DNA of 64,000 bases from Clostridiales bacterium (GTDB lineage Bacteria; Bacillota; Clostridia; Lachnospirales; Cellulosilyticaceae): the NCBI GenBank assembly GCA_019418225.1, contig DYCF01000012.1, forward strand, positions 1 through 64,000, read 5' to 3'. Positions 52,284 through 60,943 of this stretch are shown in pieces. A model generated the notes under the pieces. That model had not been told where the DNA came from and ran no database searches. It saw only the letters and a program-made list of their open reading frames with translations. The translations under genes and the position numbers were made by a program. Numbering within the stretch: the stretch's first letter is position 1; each line of letters begins with the position of its first letter.

Positions 52284-53507
52284 ATGGGCACTACTCACGA
52301 AAAGGGTACAAACAAATCCTTTTGTAACCCTACTATAGATTTAATCCCTTATTGTAATAGCACCCCCACTATTCCTAATACTAATTATCCTACCGCCCCT
52401 TGTCCTTGTCCCTGTCCTTGCCCTTGCCCTGCAAATATAATAGGTCCTACTGGGCCTACTGGCGCTACTGGCCCTACTGGACCTAGGGGAACTGTTGGTG
52501 CCTTTGGTTCGACTGGTCCTACTGGCCCCACAGGTCCTACAGGGCTTACGGGTTCTAGAGGAATTGTTGGTGCTCTAGGTTCTACTGGTGCTACAGGTCC
52601 TACCGGTCCTACTGGGCCTACTGGTTCTATCGGGCCTAGAGGTCTTACGGGCATTAGAGGTATTATTGGTCCTACGGGACCTACTGGCATTACTGGTCCT
52701 TCTGGCCCTATGGGACCCACTGGGCCTTCTGGTCCTATTGGGCTTTCGGGTCCTACGGGACCTAGGGGCATTACTGGCCCTTCTGGTATTACTGGCCCTA
52801 CCGGCTCTATTGGCCCTTCTGGTCCTACGGGGGCTACCGGCCCTACTGGTTCTACTGGTCCTAGGGGGCCTAGGGGTATCGCTGGTGCTACAGGCCCTAT
52901 CGGTATTGGCATTACTGGTCCCACTGGACATATTGGTTCTAGGGGGCTTACTGGATTTACTGGACCTACAGGTCCCACTGGACTTACTGGGCCGACGGGT
53001 GTTACTGGACCTACGGGGTCTGTAATTAATTCTTATATATACAATCAATATTTAACTTATAACTCAGGTGTTACTGTTGCGTCTGATACGCCTATTCCAA
53101 TCCCTAATGTTCGTTCTCTAGGTTCAAGTATTTCTTTTGATTCGACAACAAATATTTTTACAATAAACGAAGTTGGTACTTATCTTTTTATATGGCACGT
53201 ATTAGCAGTTCCTACAAGTTCTACCGATACTGGTGTATTAATCTCACTCTCATCTCCTGATGGTGCCATAGACTATGCCTTGTCTGGCAATTCTATCGCT
53301 ACTTCATCAAGTACCGTAACCAATTCAAACGCATTGATTTCTGGCTCTGCTGTTGTATCATTTTTCCCAGGTGATACTGTTGTTCTATTCAATCGTTGTG
53401 GTTATTCCATTACACTTACTCCGGTTCTCGCAGATTCAAATTATTTCTTTGAGGCCAGTATAACCATACTCCATCTCACCTATACAACATCTCCAAACAA
53501 TACGTAA
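52284..53507 (+). CDS. Collagen-like exosporium-type glycoprotein (BclA-like)
   Basis: A 407-residue protein in three parts. The N-terminus (1-55) has Cys-rich PCPCPCPCPCP near 42-52, preceded by a Thr/Pro region. About 58 Gly-X-Y triplets follow (56-248), mostly GPT, GPR and GIT. The C-terminal 155 residues form a beta-rich domain (SSISFDSTTNIFTINEVGTYLFIW...), which in BclA and related proteins makes a trimeric globular cap. The Thr-rich triplets are likely O-glycosylated in homologues. I start at ATG 52284, nine bases after AGGAAGG; the upstream ATG overlaps it. The sigma-K-like promoter supports a spore-surface role. Confidence 0.88.
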   Translation: MGTTHEKGTNKSFCNPTIDLIPYCNSTPTIPNTNYPTAPCPCPCPCPCPANIIGPTGPTGATGPTGPRGTVGAFGSTGPTGPTGPTGLTGSRGIVGALGSTGATGPTGPTGPTGSIGPRGLTGIRGIIGPTGPTGITGPSGPMGPTGPSGPIGLSGPTGPRGITGPSGITGPTGSIGPSGPTGATGPTGSTGPRGPRGIAGATGPIGIGITGPTGHIGSRGLTGFTGPTGPTGLTGPTGVTGPTGSVINSYIYNQYLTYNSGVTVASDTPIPIPNVRSLGSSISFDSTTNIFTINEVGTYLFIWHVLAVPTSSTDTGVLISLSSPDGAIDYALSGNSIATSSSTVTNSNALISGSAVVSFFPGDTVVLFNRCGYSITLTPVLADSNYFFEASITILHLTYTTSPNNT

Positions 53508-53522
53508 CTTTACTATTCTATA

Positions 53523-53552
53523 AAAAATATCGCCTCATAGGGCGGTATTTTA
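53523..53552 (+). terminator. Terminator of the collagen-like gene
   Basis: AAATATCGCC pairs with GGCGGTATTT, followed by TTTAACT. Weak T run. Confidence 0.65.
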
Positions 53553-53584
53553 ACTCATAACTTCTTCTAATTATATCCGATATT

Positions 53585-54532
53585 CTAATATGTATTGATA
53601 ACGCACCCTATCGTTGCGCCTTTAATTTCTTTCACTTCACTTAATGCTTTAAGTTCCTCTGGGGTACCTTGTACTGTGACTCCAATAATTTTGGCATTTT
53701 TTGATTCATCTAATCCCGCCTCTTGAAGTGCCTCATATTTTTCAGGATTATATTCTTCCAACTGATTAAGATTAAATGTATATTGATGCTCAAACTCATT
53801 GATTATATTATCATGTACGCTAATGCCAAATAACTGTTCCTCTGTTATATAACACTTGCTGTCCTTAGACTCTGTAATCTCTCTTTGCCATGTTTCCAGC
53901 TGTTCTTCACTATAGTTATCAATCCAAGCCCATGTAATATTGAAGTCTTTTAAGAACTTTCCAACTGCCCACTCATCATAGCCCTGATCAAACGATAATC
54001 CCATTTCTATAACTTGCATATCTGATAATTTATCTAATATAGGCAAGTCATTTTTATACGCCTTATATTCTAACTCAGGATGGAAAAATAACATTTTTTT
54101 ATAGCCATTATCCCAATAAAAATTCGGCCATCCATCTTTGTTATCACTGGCACCACCTCTGCCTATACTAAGGTATATATAATTCATCATATTGCCAAAT
54201 CCAGTCGTTTCTGTTTCTAAAAATATCATGCGTCCATCAATATTCTTAGCTAACTTATATTCACTTTGCCCGCCTAAAAAGCCAACAGTAGCACGTTCCT
54301 CTCCAACATATCCATTAGGAATAGATGTTCTAATATTTATATCACGACTATCTGAGCACGCATCCGCCATCTTCATACTGATTGCAATATTAGCTATACT
54401 GCCTATTGTAAATACTGCAATACATACCACAGTAGTAATCACTATTATTCTTCTTCTTGATTTTCTCTGAGCCTTCTTGAGACTTTCTTCTATTAACCTC
54501 GTATCAAAAATTTCATTTATTTCATCTTTCAT
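53585..54532 (-). CDS. Anti-sigma factor-like membrane protein (YhdL/sigma regulator family)
   Basis: A 315-residue protein with a cytoplasmic N-terminus (1-27), a membrane segment (29-51) and an extracytoplasmic domain with conserved RTSIPNGYVGEERATVGF near 68 and a C-terminal strand set (TVQGTPEELKALSEVKEIKGATIG). It belongs to a sigma-factor-regulator group often encoded directly after an ECF sigma factor, as here (11-bp overlap with the 54522 gene). It would bind the sigma and release it on a signal. Confidence 0.7.
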   Translation of the reverse strand: MKDEINEIFDTRLIEESLKKAQRKSRRRIIVITTVVCIAVFTIGSIANIAISMKMADACSDSRDINIRTSIPNGYVGEERATVGFLGGQSEYKLAKNIDGRMIFLETETTGFGNMMNYIYLSIGRGGASDNKDGWPNFYWDNGYKKMLFFHPELEYKAYKNDLPILDKLSDMQVIEMGLSFDQGYDEWAVGKFLKDFNITWAWIDNYSEEQLETWQREITESKDSKCYITEEQLFGISVHDNIINEFEHQYTFNLNQLEEYNPEKYEALQEAGLDESKNAKIIGVTVQGTPEELKALSEVKEIKGATIGCVINTY

Positions 54533-54896
54533 GCCCTTCCCTCCATTTCTTTTTAAAGGCTTGCCTTGCCCTATATAAATAAGTTTTCACGTATTCTTCC
54601 TTTACGCCAAGCAGCGCGCTTATTTCCGCATAAGATAATTCCAAGTCATACTTTAAAACTAAAAGTTCCTGCATGGTTTCACTTAACTCTTTTAAACATG
54701 CCCTGACTTCTTTTCCTTTTTCCTTGGAAATAATTATTTCTTCCGTACCATCAGCTATAGCAATTGCTTCTGTAAAGTATGTAATATCTACTATTCCTGT
54801 TACTTCATACTGTCTTTTTTTACACCTATTTTTATAATCATTAATTGCCACACGAAACAGCCAGGATGAAAGCTGATTTGGCTCTAGCCCATCCAT
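54522..54896 (-). CDS. N-terminally truncated ECF sigma factor
   Basis: A 124-residue protein with only the C-terminal part of an ECF sigma. SSWLFRVAINDYKNRCKKRQ matches the end of region 2, and ETMQELLVLKYDLELSYAEISALLGVKEEYVKTYLYRARQAFKK is region 4. The first about 65-70 residues of a normal ECF sigma (regions 2.1-2.3, which contact RNA polymerase and the -10) are missing. The upstream bases have an in-frame stop, and the TetR gene ends 70 bp away, so no room remains for them. GGGAGGGG precedes the ATG. It may be a relic or an altered regulator. Confidence 0.75.
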   Translation of the reverse strand: MDGLEPNQLSSWLFRVAINDYKNRCKKRQYEVTGIVDITYFTEAIAIADGTEEIIISKEKGKEVRACLKELSETMQELLVLKYDLELSYAEISALLGVKEEYVKTYLYRARQAFKKKWREGHER

Positions 54897-54966
54897 CCTG
54901 CCCCTCCCTTATCATTACCTATATACAACAATCTACTTCAGTTAATGTATACACATTTGTATGAAT

Positions 54967-55506
54967 TTATTTTTCCAAGTGTCTATAAACTAATGTTGCG
55001 ATTTCCTCTGGTGTTTCTCTCATCCCAGATTCTATCCATTTAATAAAGGTATTACATAACGCACCTGCGTAATAATAAAGTTCATAACGTGAATAAGGGA
55101 AATTAGGCAATACATAACCATCCATGTAATTATTAAGTGCATTAATAATTATTGAATACATATTAGCATTAGCTAAAATCATAATATCCTCACTATATTG
55201 CTTAAAAAACTCAAAGCAATGACAAATATGCTTGAGTTCACGAAAAACCCCAATGTCCGTCCTCTTTTTCGTCTCTTCCATATAGTCATTCATAATTTCA
55301 TACATATAGTCTGCAAGCACCTCTTGCTTGGACGTATAATACTTATAAAATGTCATTCTTGAAACATTTGCTTCTTTCACTAATGCCGTAATAGTTATAT
55401 CCTCTAACGCTTTAGAAGCCATAAGCTTAATTAATGTTCTTGCGATGCACATTCTGATATATTGATTTCTTACCGTAAGATTGGTACCACCTTCTGATTG
55501 TCTCAT
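54967..55506 (-). CDS. TetR-family transcription regulator
   Basis: A 179-residue TetR-family protein. The N-terminal HTH is visible (LIKLMASKALEDITITALVKEANVSRMTFYKYYTSKQEVLADY), followed by a helical ligand-binding part. It is divergent from the DegV gene, which has a promoter in the shared region, so DegV may be its target. No good operator palindrome can be singled out. Confidence 0.88.
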   Translation of the reverse strand: MRQSEGGTNLTVRNQYIRMCIARTLIKLMASKALEDITITALVKEANVSRMTFYKYYTSKQEVLADYMYEIMNDYMEETKKRTDIGVFRELKHICHCFEFFKQYSEDIMILANANMYSIIINALNNYMDGYVLPNFPYSRYELYYYAGALCNTFIKWIESGMRETPEEIATLVYRHLEK

Positions 55507-55562
55507 CTGCTCCTCCGTTTCAAATCCGCCGTATTTACTTACATTTTAACCATTTTTGTAAA

Positions 55563-55591
55563 TTGTAACATACCCTTTTCCATAGTACAAT
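55563..55591 (+). promoter_or_regulatory. Promoter of the DegV-family gene
   Basis: TTGTAA, 17-bp spacer, TACAAT, 49 bp before the start. It lies in the region between the divergent TetR gene and this gene. Confidence 0.6.
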
Positions 55592-55639
55592 TTTATATAG
55601 TATTAAAAACTACATGCAAACATTTATGTGGAGGTGTTT

Positions 55640-56485
55640 ATGAAATACGGAATCGTTGTTGACTCTGGATGTGATCTCACAAGTTTAAATCCTGAGGTAG
55701 CTCATAAAATTGATTTTACTCGTGCTGCCCTTAAACTTGATGTGGGTGATAAAGAATTTATTGATGACTTCAATCTTAATATAGAAGAATTTATGAAAGA
55801 AATGTATGCCTATAAAGGCAAAACAGGTAGTGCTGCCCCAAGTCCCGGCGACTTTTTACATGCCTTTGAAAAATCAGAGTATGTATTTGCCATTACCATT
55901 ACAGGGGCCTTATCTGGAACTTATGCAAGCGCACAGTCAGCTGCTGAGATGTTTAAGGAGCAGTATCCAGATAGAAAGATTCATCTTATAGACTCTAAAT
56001 CAGCCGGACCTGAAATTACGCTCATTGTAAAAAAACTTACTGAATATATGACACAGGATATGAGTTTTGAAGAGATTGTCCAAAGCATCGAAAATTATCG
56101 TAAACATACACATCTCCTCTTTGTTCTTAAATCCTTAGATAACTTAGTTAAAAATGGCCGCATCAGTAAGCTTCAAGGCAGTATGGCAGGTATCCTAGGC
56201 ATAAAAATATTAGGAACAGCTACTGATGAAGGAACGCTGGATCTTCTTCAAAAATGTCGCGGTAAAATGACTGCTTATGATAAGGCTATTGAAGAAATGT
56301 TTTCAAGGGGTTATAGTGGTGGAAAAGTTATCATTGCCCATTCCTTTGCGTCCGATGTAGCAGAATATATGGCATCCAAAATTAAATCTCAATTTTCTAA
56401 TTGTGATATTGAAATCATGAGAACCAGTGGCCTTTGTAGCTATTATGCTGAACAAGGTGGTATTCTTATTAGTTTCGAAATCTAA
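55640..56485 (+). CDS. DegV-family fatty-acid-binding protein
   Basis: A 281-residue DegV protein, the family that binds fatty acids and in some Firmicutes delivers them to fatty acid kinase. VVDSGCDLT near 5, KTGSAAPSPGDFLHAFE near 58, ITITGALSGTYASAQSA near 80, and NLVKNGRISKLQGSMAGILGIK near 175 are typical. Start at ATG 55640 behind GGAGGTG; the upstream ATG overlaps it. A TetR gene is divergent and may repress it. Confidence 0.92.
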   Translation: MKYGIVVDSGCDLTSLNPEVAHKIDFTRAALKLDVGDKEFIDDFNLNIEEFMKEMYAYKGKTGSAAPSPGDFLHAFEKSEYVFAITITGALSGTYASAQSAAEMFKEQYPDRKIHLIDSKSAGPEITLIVKKLTEYMTQDMSFEEIVQSIENYRKHTHLLFVLKSLDNLVKNGRISKLQGSMAGILGIKILGTATDEGTLDLLQKCRGKMTAYDKAIEEMFSRGYSGGKVIIAHSFASDVAEYMASKIKSQFSNCDIEIMRTSGLCSYYAEQGGILISFEI

Positions 56486-56536
56486 GTAGTTATATTTTAT
56501 ATCATAACTAAATCCATTTATATAAAACCTGCCACT

Positions 56537-56590
56537 AAAAAAGGTGCTATGAAACTATCATAAATTATTTTATAGCACCTTTTAATTTTC
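56537..56590. terminator. Bidirectional terminator between DegV and the 56602 gene
   Basis: AAGGTGCTA pairs with TAGCACCTT, with A runs left and T runs right. Confidence 0.82.
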
Positions 56591-56601
56591 CTAAACTTTA
56601 C

Positions 56602-57480
56602 TTATTCCTCTTGCATTTCATTTAATATTTTTTCTATTCCCTGTTTAACAGTTTCTTGATACTCCGGTTTCACTAAATAATATAAATAACTTTCTAATAC
56701 TTTTTCATCGTCAAAAGCCCGTCCATCAATTTTAAAGTGTCTAAATCCTGCTTCTTTATAAGGCCCATAAATCTGTTCTCTCGTAATGAAACCACGTTTC
56801 TTCATCTGCTCTTCTTTTGATAACTTAATATACGGACAAGGCTCAAAGTGAGAGCTTCTAAACTCTAACTGCGCCTGTGAGATTTCCCTATAATGATTCA
56901 CACGTTTAGGGCAATTATCCCTGCAATACGAGTTCACAACCACCTCATAACGTGCCTTCTGAGGTAGTTTCCACAGCTTTTCTGCATTATTGAAACTATT
57001 ATCTAATACAATAAGCTGATAGTCCTTCTTAAGCTCTTCCTCTAATTTCTCTACATCTGCCAAACATTTAGTCGTTGAAGAAATAAGCTTATAGTTTGGA
57101 TAAACCTTTCGAATATACGCCTCTAATATAGGTGAATTAATAATGACCTCATTCATCCCATTATTTGCAGCCTTCAAACAAATATTACAGAACGTATCAT
57201 ACAAATGCTCTTTTTCTAGCAATGTATTCGTAAAGGTATAGCGAATAGGAATTGCTCTTCTATTAAATTCCGCTACAGTAAACTCAATCTCTTCTTTCGT
57301 TGCACCTCCAAGTACAACTCTCCCACCATTCCATATCGAATTTGGAAAACAACCATATACTGCCCCAATCTCAATATCCTCATAAAAATATTGAGGACAC
57401 AGCTGCAACATATCACAGATTAATATATTAAGTGCATATTTATCATAAAAATCCGGTAAGTAAAATTTAATTTTATCCAT
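56602..57480 (-). CDS. Uncharacterised protein, U32-like barrel with C-terminal cysteines
   Basis: A 292-residue protein that looks like a TIM-barrel of the U32/YhbU type, with NGGRVVLGGATKEEIEFTVAEFNRRAIPIRYTFTNTLL near 53 and NEVIINSPILEAYIRKVYP near 118. Three cysteines late in the chain (CRDNCPKR near 190 and CPYIKL near 218) could hold an iron-sulfur cluster. U32 members take part in RNA hydroxylation or quinone synthesis in other bacteria. Assignment is tentative. Monocistronic. Confidence 0.5.
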   Translation of the reverse strand: MDKIKFYLPDFYDKYALNILICDMLQLCPQYFYEDIEIGAVYGCFPNSIWNGGRVVLGGATKEEIEFTVAEFNRRAIPIRYTFTNTLLEKEHLYDTFCNICLKAANNGMNEVIINSPILEAYIRKVYPNYKLISSTTKCLADVEKLEEELKKDYQLIVLDNSFNNAEKLWKLPQKARYEVVVNSYCRDNCPKRVNHYREISQAQLEFRSSHFEPCPYIKLSKEEQMKKRGFITREQIYGPYKEAGFRHFKIDGRAFDDEKVLESYLYYLVKPEYQETVKQGIEKILNEMQEE

Positions 57481-57635
57481 TACGATTCAACCCTTCTTTC
57501 TTTACGCTTTAAAACTATTTTTTACTTTTATACAAATCAAAGATTTTTGTGCTATGCCTATGTACTGGCTGATGACTTTATGTTTAGTCATGAATATAAA
57601 GTTAATTATATCACAATTTTCAGTCTACTTATCAT

Positions 57636-57670
57636 AAAAGGGCTCAATTCTTTTTCAGAATGAGCCCTTT
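57636..57670 (-). terminator. Terminator of the PepSY gene
   Basis: GGGCTCA pairs with TGAGCCC around an A/T loop, followed by TTTTATGA on the minus strand. Confidence 0.78.
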
Positions 57671-57685
57671 CTCTATAGTTAAATC

Positions 57686-58348
57686 TTAATCATTGTCTAC
57701 TTCAAATTCTAAAACTTTACCATTTGTTGCACTGATTTCATAATTATATTCCATCCCATTATGATAGAATTCAACTTCATATAACGCTACACCATCATCA
57801 GTATCTAATTCAACCTTTTCAAATATTACAGCCTGACCGCTTAAACCAGCATGTGATACAGCTATTTCCTTCGCTTTTGCTGCTGTTATCTTACTTGTTT
57901 GATTTACTGTACTTTGTGTGCTAACTTGTGTATTAGCCTGTGTGCTAACTTTTCTGCCTTCTTGTTTTGCTTCTCTAATTGCACCACTTAAAGCATCAAT
58001 TTCATAATCATATTCTACGCTATTTGTGTAAAACTCAATATCGTAAACAGCTACATTATTTTCATACTCTAATTCAACTCTTTCAAATGTCACATCACTG
58101 CTATTTAATTTAGCATCCGTTAAAGCTATATTCTTTGCCTTATCTTCAGTAATTTTTTTATCTTGAATTGCCTGCACTTTTGATGCCTTATCTTGACTTG
58201 TTTTAATTGTTGTATTTTGAACTGATTCCACCTTTACAGCACTAGATGTTGTGTCAACTTGTTTCGTTGTTGTTGCCATAACCGATAGCCCCATACTAGC
58301 CACTATTGCTGCTGTTGAAATTATTGCTAATGTTTTAAATCTCTTCAT
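57686..58348 (-). CDS. Secreted protein with two PepSY domains
   Basis: A 220-residue protein with a signal peptide (1-25, AxxA-type cleavage near MATTTKQ) and two PepSY repeats: ITEDKAKNIAL... to about 125 and ITAAKAKEIAV... to the end. Each has the DVTFERVELEYE / AVIFEKVELDTD pattern and a YEI pair. A Ser/Thr/Gln linker joins them. PepSY domains are small extracytoplasmic folds linked to protease inhibition. The response regulator and sensor kinase genes lie directly upstream on the same strand, 85 bp away, so it is a likely target or partner of that system. Confidence 0.85.
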   Translation of the reverse strand: MKRFKTLAIISTAAIVASMGLSVMATTTKQVDTTSSAVKVESVQNTTIKTSQDKASKVQAIQDKKITEDKAKNIALTDAKLNSSDVTFERVELEYENNVAVYDIEFYTNSVEYDYEIDALSGAIREAKQEGRKVSTQANTQVSTQSTVNQTSKITAAKAKEIAVSHAGLSGQAVIFEKVELDTDDGVALYEVEFYHNGMEYNYEISATNGKVLEFEVDND

Positions 58349-58432
58349 AAAAAATCCCTCACTTTTCTTGCTTGTTTATTGATAATGCTATTTTAGCTAT
58401 GAAAAATTAAAATAACATTAAAACGCTGCTCA

Positions 58433-59800
58433 CTATGAACTGGATTTTTTTAGCACTACTATAAATTCACTACCTTCTCCCCACCGACTTCTTACACTTA
58501 CTTTCGCATCATGTAAATCAGCAATTTGTTTCACCATTGCCAAGCCTAATCCTAGCGAATGCGTGTGCGTGCTATTACGTGATTCATCTGCCCTATAAAA
58601 TCTTCGCCATATATTTGATAAGTCTTCTTCCTTAATGCCTATCCCATCATCTTGTACAGAAAAATAAACTTCATTCTTTTCATTTTTAAGTGTTACTATA
58701 ATATGTCCATTTTCTTTTCCATATTTATAAGCATTGGATATGAGGTTAATAATTACCCTAGAAATTAAGGTTTCATCAGCCTCAACATATACTTTAGGTG
58801 TCACATTATATTGAAGCTGAATACCTCTTTGGCTTAAATAAGCCTGTTCTTCACAAATTTCTATAACTAGTTCACTTAAATTAATTTTTTCTTTATTAAT
58901 AACTTGTGTCCCCTGTTCTAAGCGCGTAAATGCCAAGAGTTGTGTAATGAGTTTAGACATCTTATATCCCTGTCTTTCAATAACCTCCAAGGCTTCCCTA
59001 TACTCCTCAATAGTCTTATCTCCATCAAGCATATACTCACACTCAGATAATATAACCGTCGTAGGTGTCCTAAGTTCATGGGATGCATCTGATGCAAACT
59101 TCTTTTCTGCCTCAAAAGCCACCTCTAATCGCTTAAACATATTATCAAAACTTTGGGCTAAGCGATAAATCTCATCACTTCCCCCATCTAATCCAATCCG
59201 TTTTGATAAATCTTTACCTTCACTAATCTTCTCTGCTGCATCAATAATCTTTTCAATAGGCTTAAATGAATGCTTGGTTAAAATATAACCAGCTATTGCT
59301 GCTAATATAACAAGTAACGGAAAACCTATCAATGCAAACTGTATCGCTATATCTAATGTACTTCTTTGCGTTCCTATATGTCTTTCCATCATTCCCCGAA
59401 TCCATATCTCCCCATAATCCTCTACGTAAACAGGTAAATCATACACAAGGTAAGTTATATTCTGCCTTTCCACCTCATATATGCTCTCATCCTTTAAAGG
59501 CATATTGGCCGTAGATACATCATGCGTCTGACCCAATAGCATATTTCCATTTTCCTCATACACAAATATAAATACGCCTGACTTATAACCCACAAAATCA
59601 TCATCAAACTCCAATACGCCATCATCATATTCCACTTGTCCAATATTGCTCTCAACAACTTCACGTAATTGCTTCTTATAATCTTTAGATACCTCTAAAT
59701 CTACCACTGAAAATAAAGTGCCAAATGAAGCCACCACAATCAAGAGCATAACTGCCGTAAACCACAATGTTACCTTTATTTTTATAGACATTCTTTTCAT
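58433..59800 (-). CDS. Sensor histidine kinase
   Basis: A 455-residue two-component kinase. Two membrane segments (about 6-26 and 150-172) flank an extracytoplasmic sensor domain. HAMP follows (175-235), then the HisKA domain with the phospho-His in SDASHELRTP near 240, and the ATPase domain with N-box NLISNAYKYGK near 350, DDGIG near 385 and LGLGLAM near 412. I use ATG 59800, coupled by a 4-bp ATGA overlap with the response regulator, and behind AAGGGAAG. The longer frame starts inside the regulator gene. Confidence 0.92.
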   Translation of the reverse strand: MKRMSIKIKVTLWFTAVMLLIVVASFGTLFSVVDLEVSKDYKKQLREVVESNIGQVEYDDGVLEFDDDFVGYKSGVFIFVYEENGNMLLGQTHDVSTANMPLKDESIYEVERQNITYLVYDLPVYVEDYGEIWIRGMMERHIGTQRSTLDIAIQFALIGFPLLVILAAIAGYILTKHSFKPIEKIIDAAEKISEGKDLSKRIGLDGGSDEIYRLAQSFDNMFKRLEVAFEAEKKFASDASHELRTPTTVILSECEYMLDGDKTIEEYREALEVIERQGYKMSKLITQLLAFTRLEQGTQVINKEKINLSELVIEICEEQAYLSQRGIQLQYNVTPKVYVEADETLISRVIINLISNAYKYGKENGHIIVTLKNEKNEVYFSVQDDGIGIKEEDLSNIWRRFYRADESRNSTHTHSLGLGLAMVKQIADLHDAKVSVRSRWGEGSEFIVVLKKSSS

Positions 59801-60471
59801 ATATCTTCCCTTAAAACATAGCCACATCCTCTTACGGTATGAATCAGCTTATTCGTATAATTATCATCTAATTTTTTTCTAAGATAGCGGATGTACACAT
59901 CCACAGCATTTGTTCCACCTTCATACTCATAATTCCATAAGTTATTTTCTATTTTTTCCCTTGATAAGACTTTGCCCTTATTACGTATTAAATACTCCAA
60001 TAATGCAAACTCCTTTGCAGAAAGTGTAATTACATCCTCTCCTCTTTTCACAATATGTGATGCCACATCTACACTTAAATCTGCAATCGTATATACGCTA
60101 GTTTGCCCCACACTACTACTTCTTGTCAGCACACGAATCCTCGCCATAAGCTCATCAAATGAAAAAGGCTTTACTAAATAATCATTTGCGCCCATATCTA
60201 ACCCTTTCACGCGGTCCTCAATAGCATCACGTGCAGTAAGGAAAATAACAGGCGTTGGATTTTCCCTTCTGCGCATCTCACGCACCAACTCTAAGCCATC
60301 CATCTTAGGCATCATAATATCCAATATAATCACATCATATTCCGCCATCTCTATAAAATCTAGTGCTTCCTCTCCATCAAAGCAAGCATCTACAGTATAT
60401 CCCTCAGACTTCAGTTTCTTTACAATAATATTATTTAAATCTTGTTCATCTTCAGCTAATAATACACGCAT
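59797..60471 (-). CDS. OmpR/PhoB-family response regulator
   Basis: A 224-residue regulator. Receiver domain with acidic pair near 8-9, phospho-acceptor Asp51 in ILDIMMPKMDG, and Lys99 in LVKPF. The C-terminal winged-helix DNA-binding domain covers about 125-222, with RRGEDVITLSAKEFALLEYLIRNKGKVLSREKI. It is the first gene of the regulator-kinase operon, followed by the PepSY gene. Confidence 0.94.
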   Translation of the reverse strand: MRVLLAEDEQDLNNIIVKKLKSEGYTVDACFDGEEALDFIEMAEYDVIILDIMMPKMDGLELVREMRRRENPTPVIFLTARDAIEDRVKGLDMGANDYLVKPFSFDELMARIRVLTRSSSVGQTSVYTIADLSVDVASHIVKRGEDVITLSAKEFALLEYLIRNKGKVLSREKIENNLWNYEYEGGTNAVDVYIRYLRKKLDDNYTNKLIHTVRGCGYVLREDI

Positions 60472-60639
60472 TTTTTACCTCTTCTTAAACTTTTTCTTTA
60501 ACCTTGTTCTTTAACCTTTTTTATATTCCCTTAAGCATTTTCTCTGCCTTATCTCCCTAGCTTAAATATCTCTATTATTGTGCTTTTTATTTTACATATA
60601 TATTTATTAAAATGTTAGTCTTAATATTTTATTTGCTCA

Positions 60640-60754
60640 TATAGAGAAACCAACTAAAAACTTAAAATATACATATGCGTAAGTTGTTTTCTCCCAATGA
60701 TTTCACATGACTAAAAACTATGAGTAACTAAAATTTATAAATATGAAATCTATA
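60640..60754 (+). repeat. 115-bp dispersed palindromic element, copy F
   Basis: TATAG...GAAATCTATA, 115 bp. It lies in the 472-bp gap between thrH and the response regulator, before a terminator and copy G. Confidence 0.9.
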
Positions 60755-60762
60755 TTTCACAC

Positions 60763-60792
60763 AAAAAAAGAAGTCCATTAATCGGACTTCTT
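60763..60792 (-). terminator. Terminator of thrH
   Basis: GAAGTCC pairs with GGACTTC, followed by seven T on the minus strand. It lies between copies F and G. Confidence 0.85.
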
Positions 60793-60825
60793 CTCTTATA
60801 CTTATTTATTAAACTTTAACTATTT

Positions 60826-60940
60826 TATAGAGAAACAAATTAAAAACCTGAAGTAAACATGTAGATAAATAAGTTTCTCTCAATGATTTCACATGACTAA
60901 AAATTATGGATAACTAAAATTTATAAATGTGAAATCTATA
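60826..60940 (+). repeat. 115-bp dispersed palindromic element, copy G
   Basis: TATAG...GAAATCTATA, 115 bp, four bases after the thrH stop on the minus strand side. Confidence 0.9.
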
Positions 60941-60943
60941 CTT

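Noticed and set aside
52385..52978. Long minus-strand frame opposite the collagen-like triplets
   Set aside because: A by-product of GGNCCN-rich triplets read on the other strand. The plus-strand gene has a ribosome site and promoter.
52588..53025. Second plus-strand frame within the collagen-like gene
   Set aside because: Same cause: repeated triplets stay open in a shifted frame.
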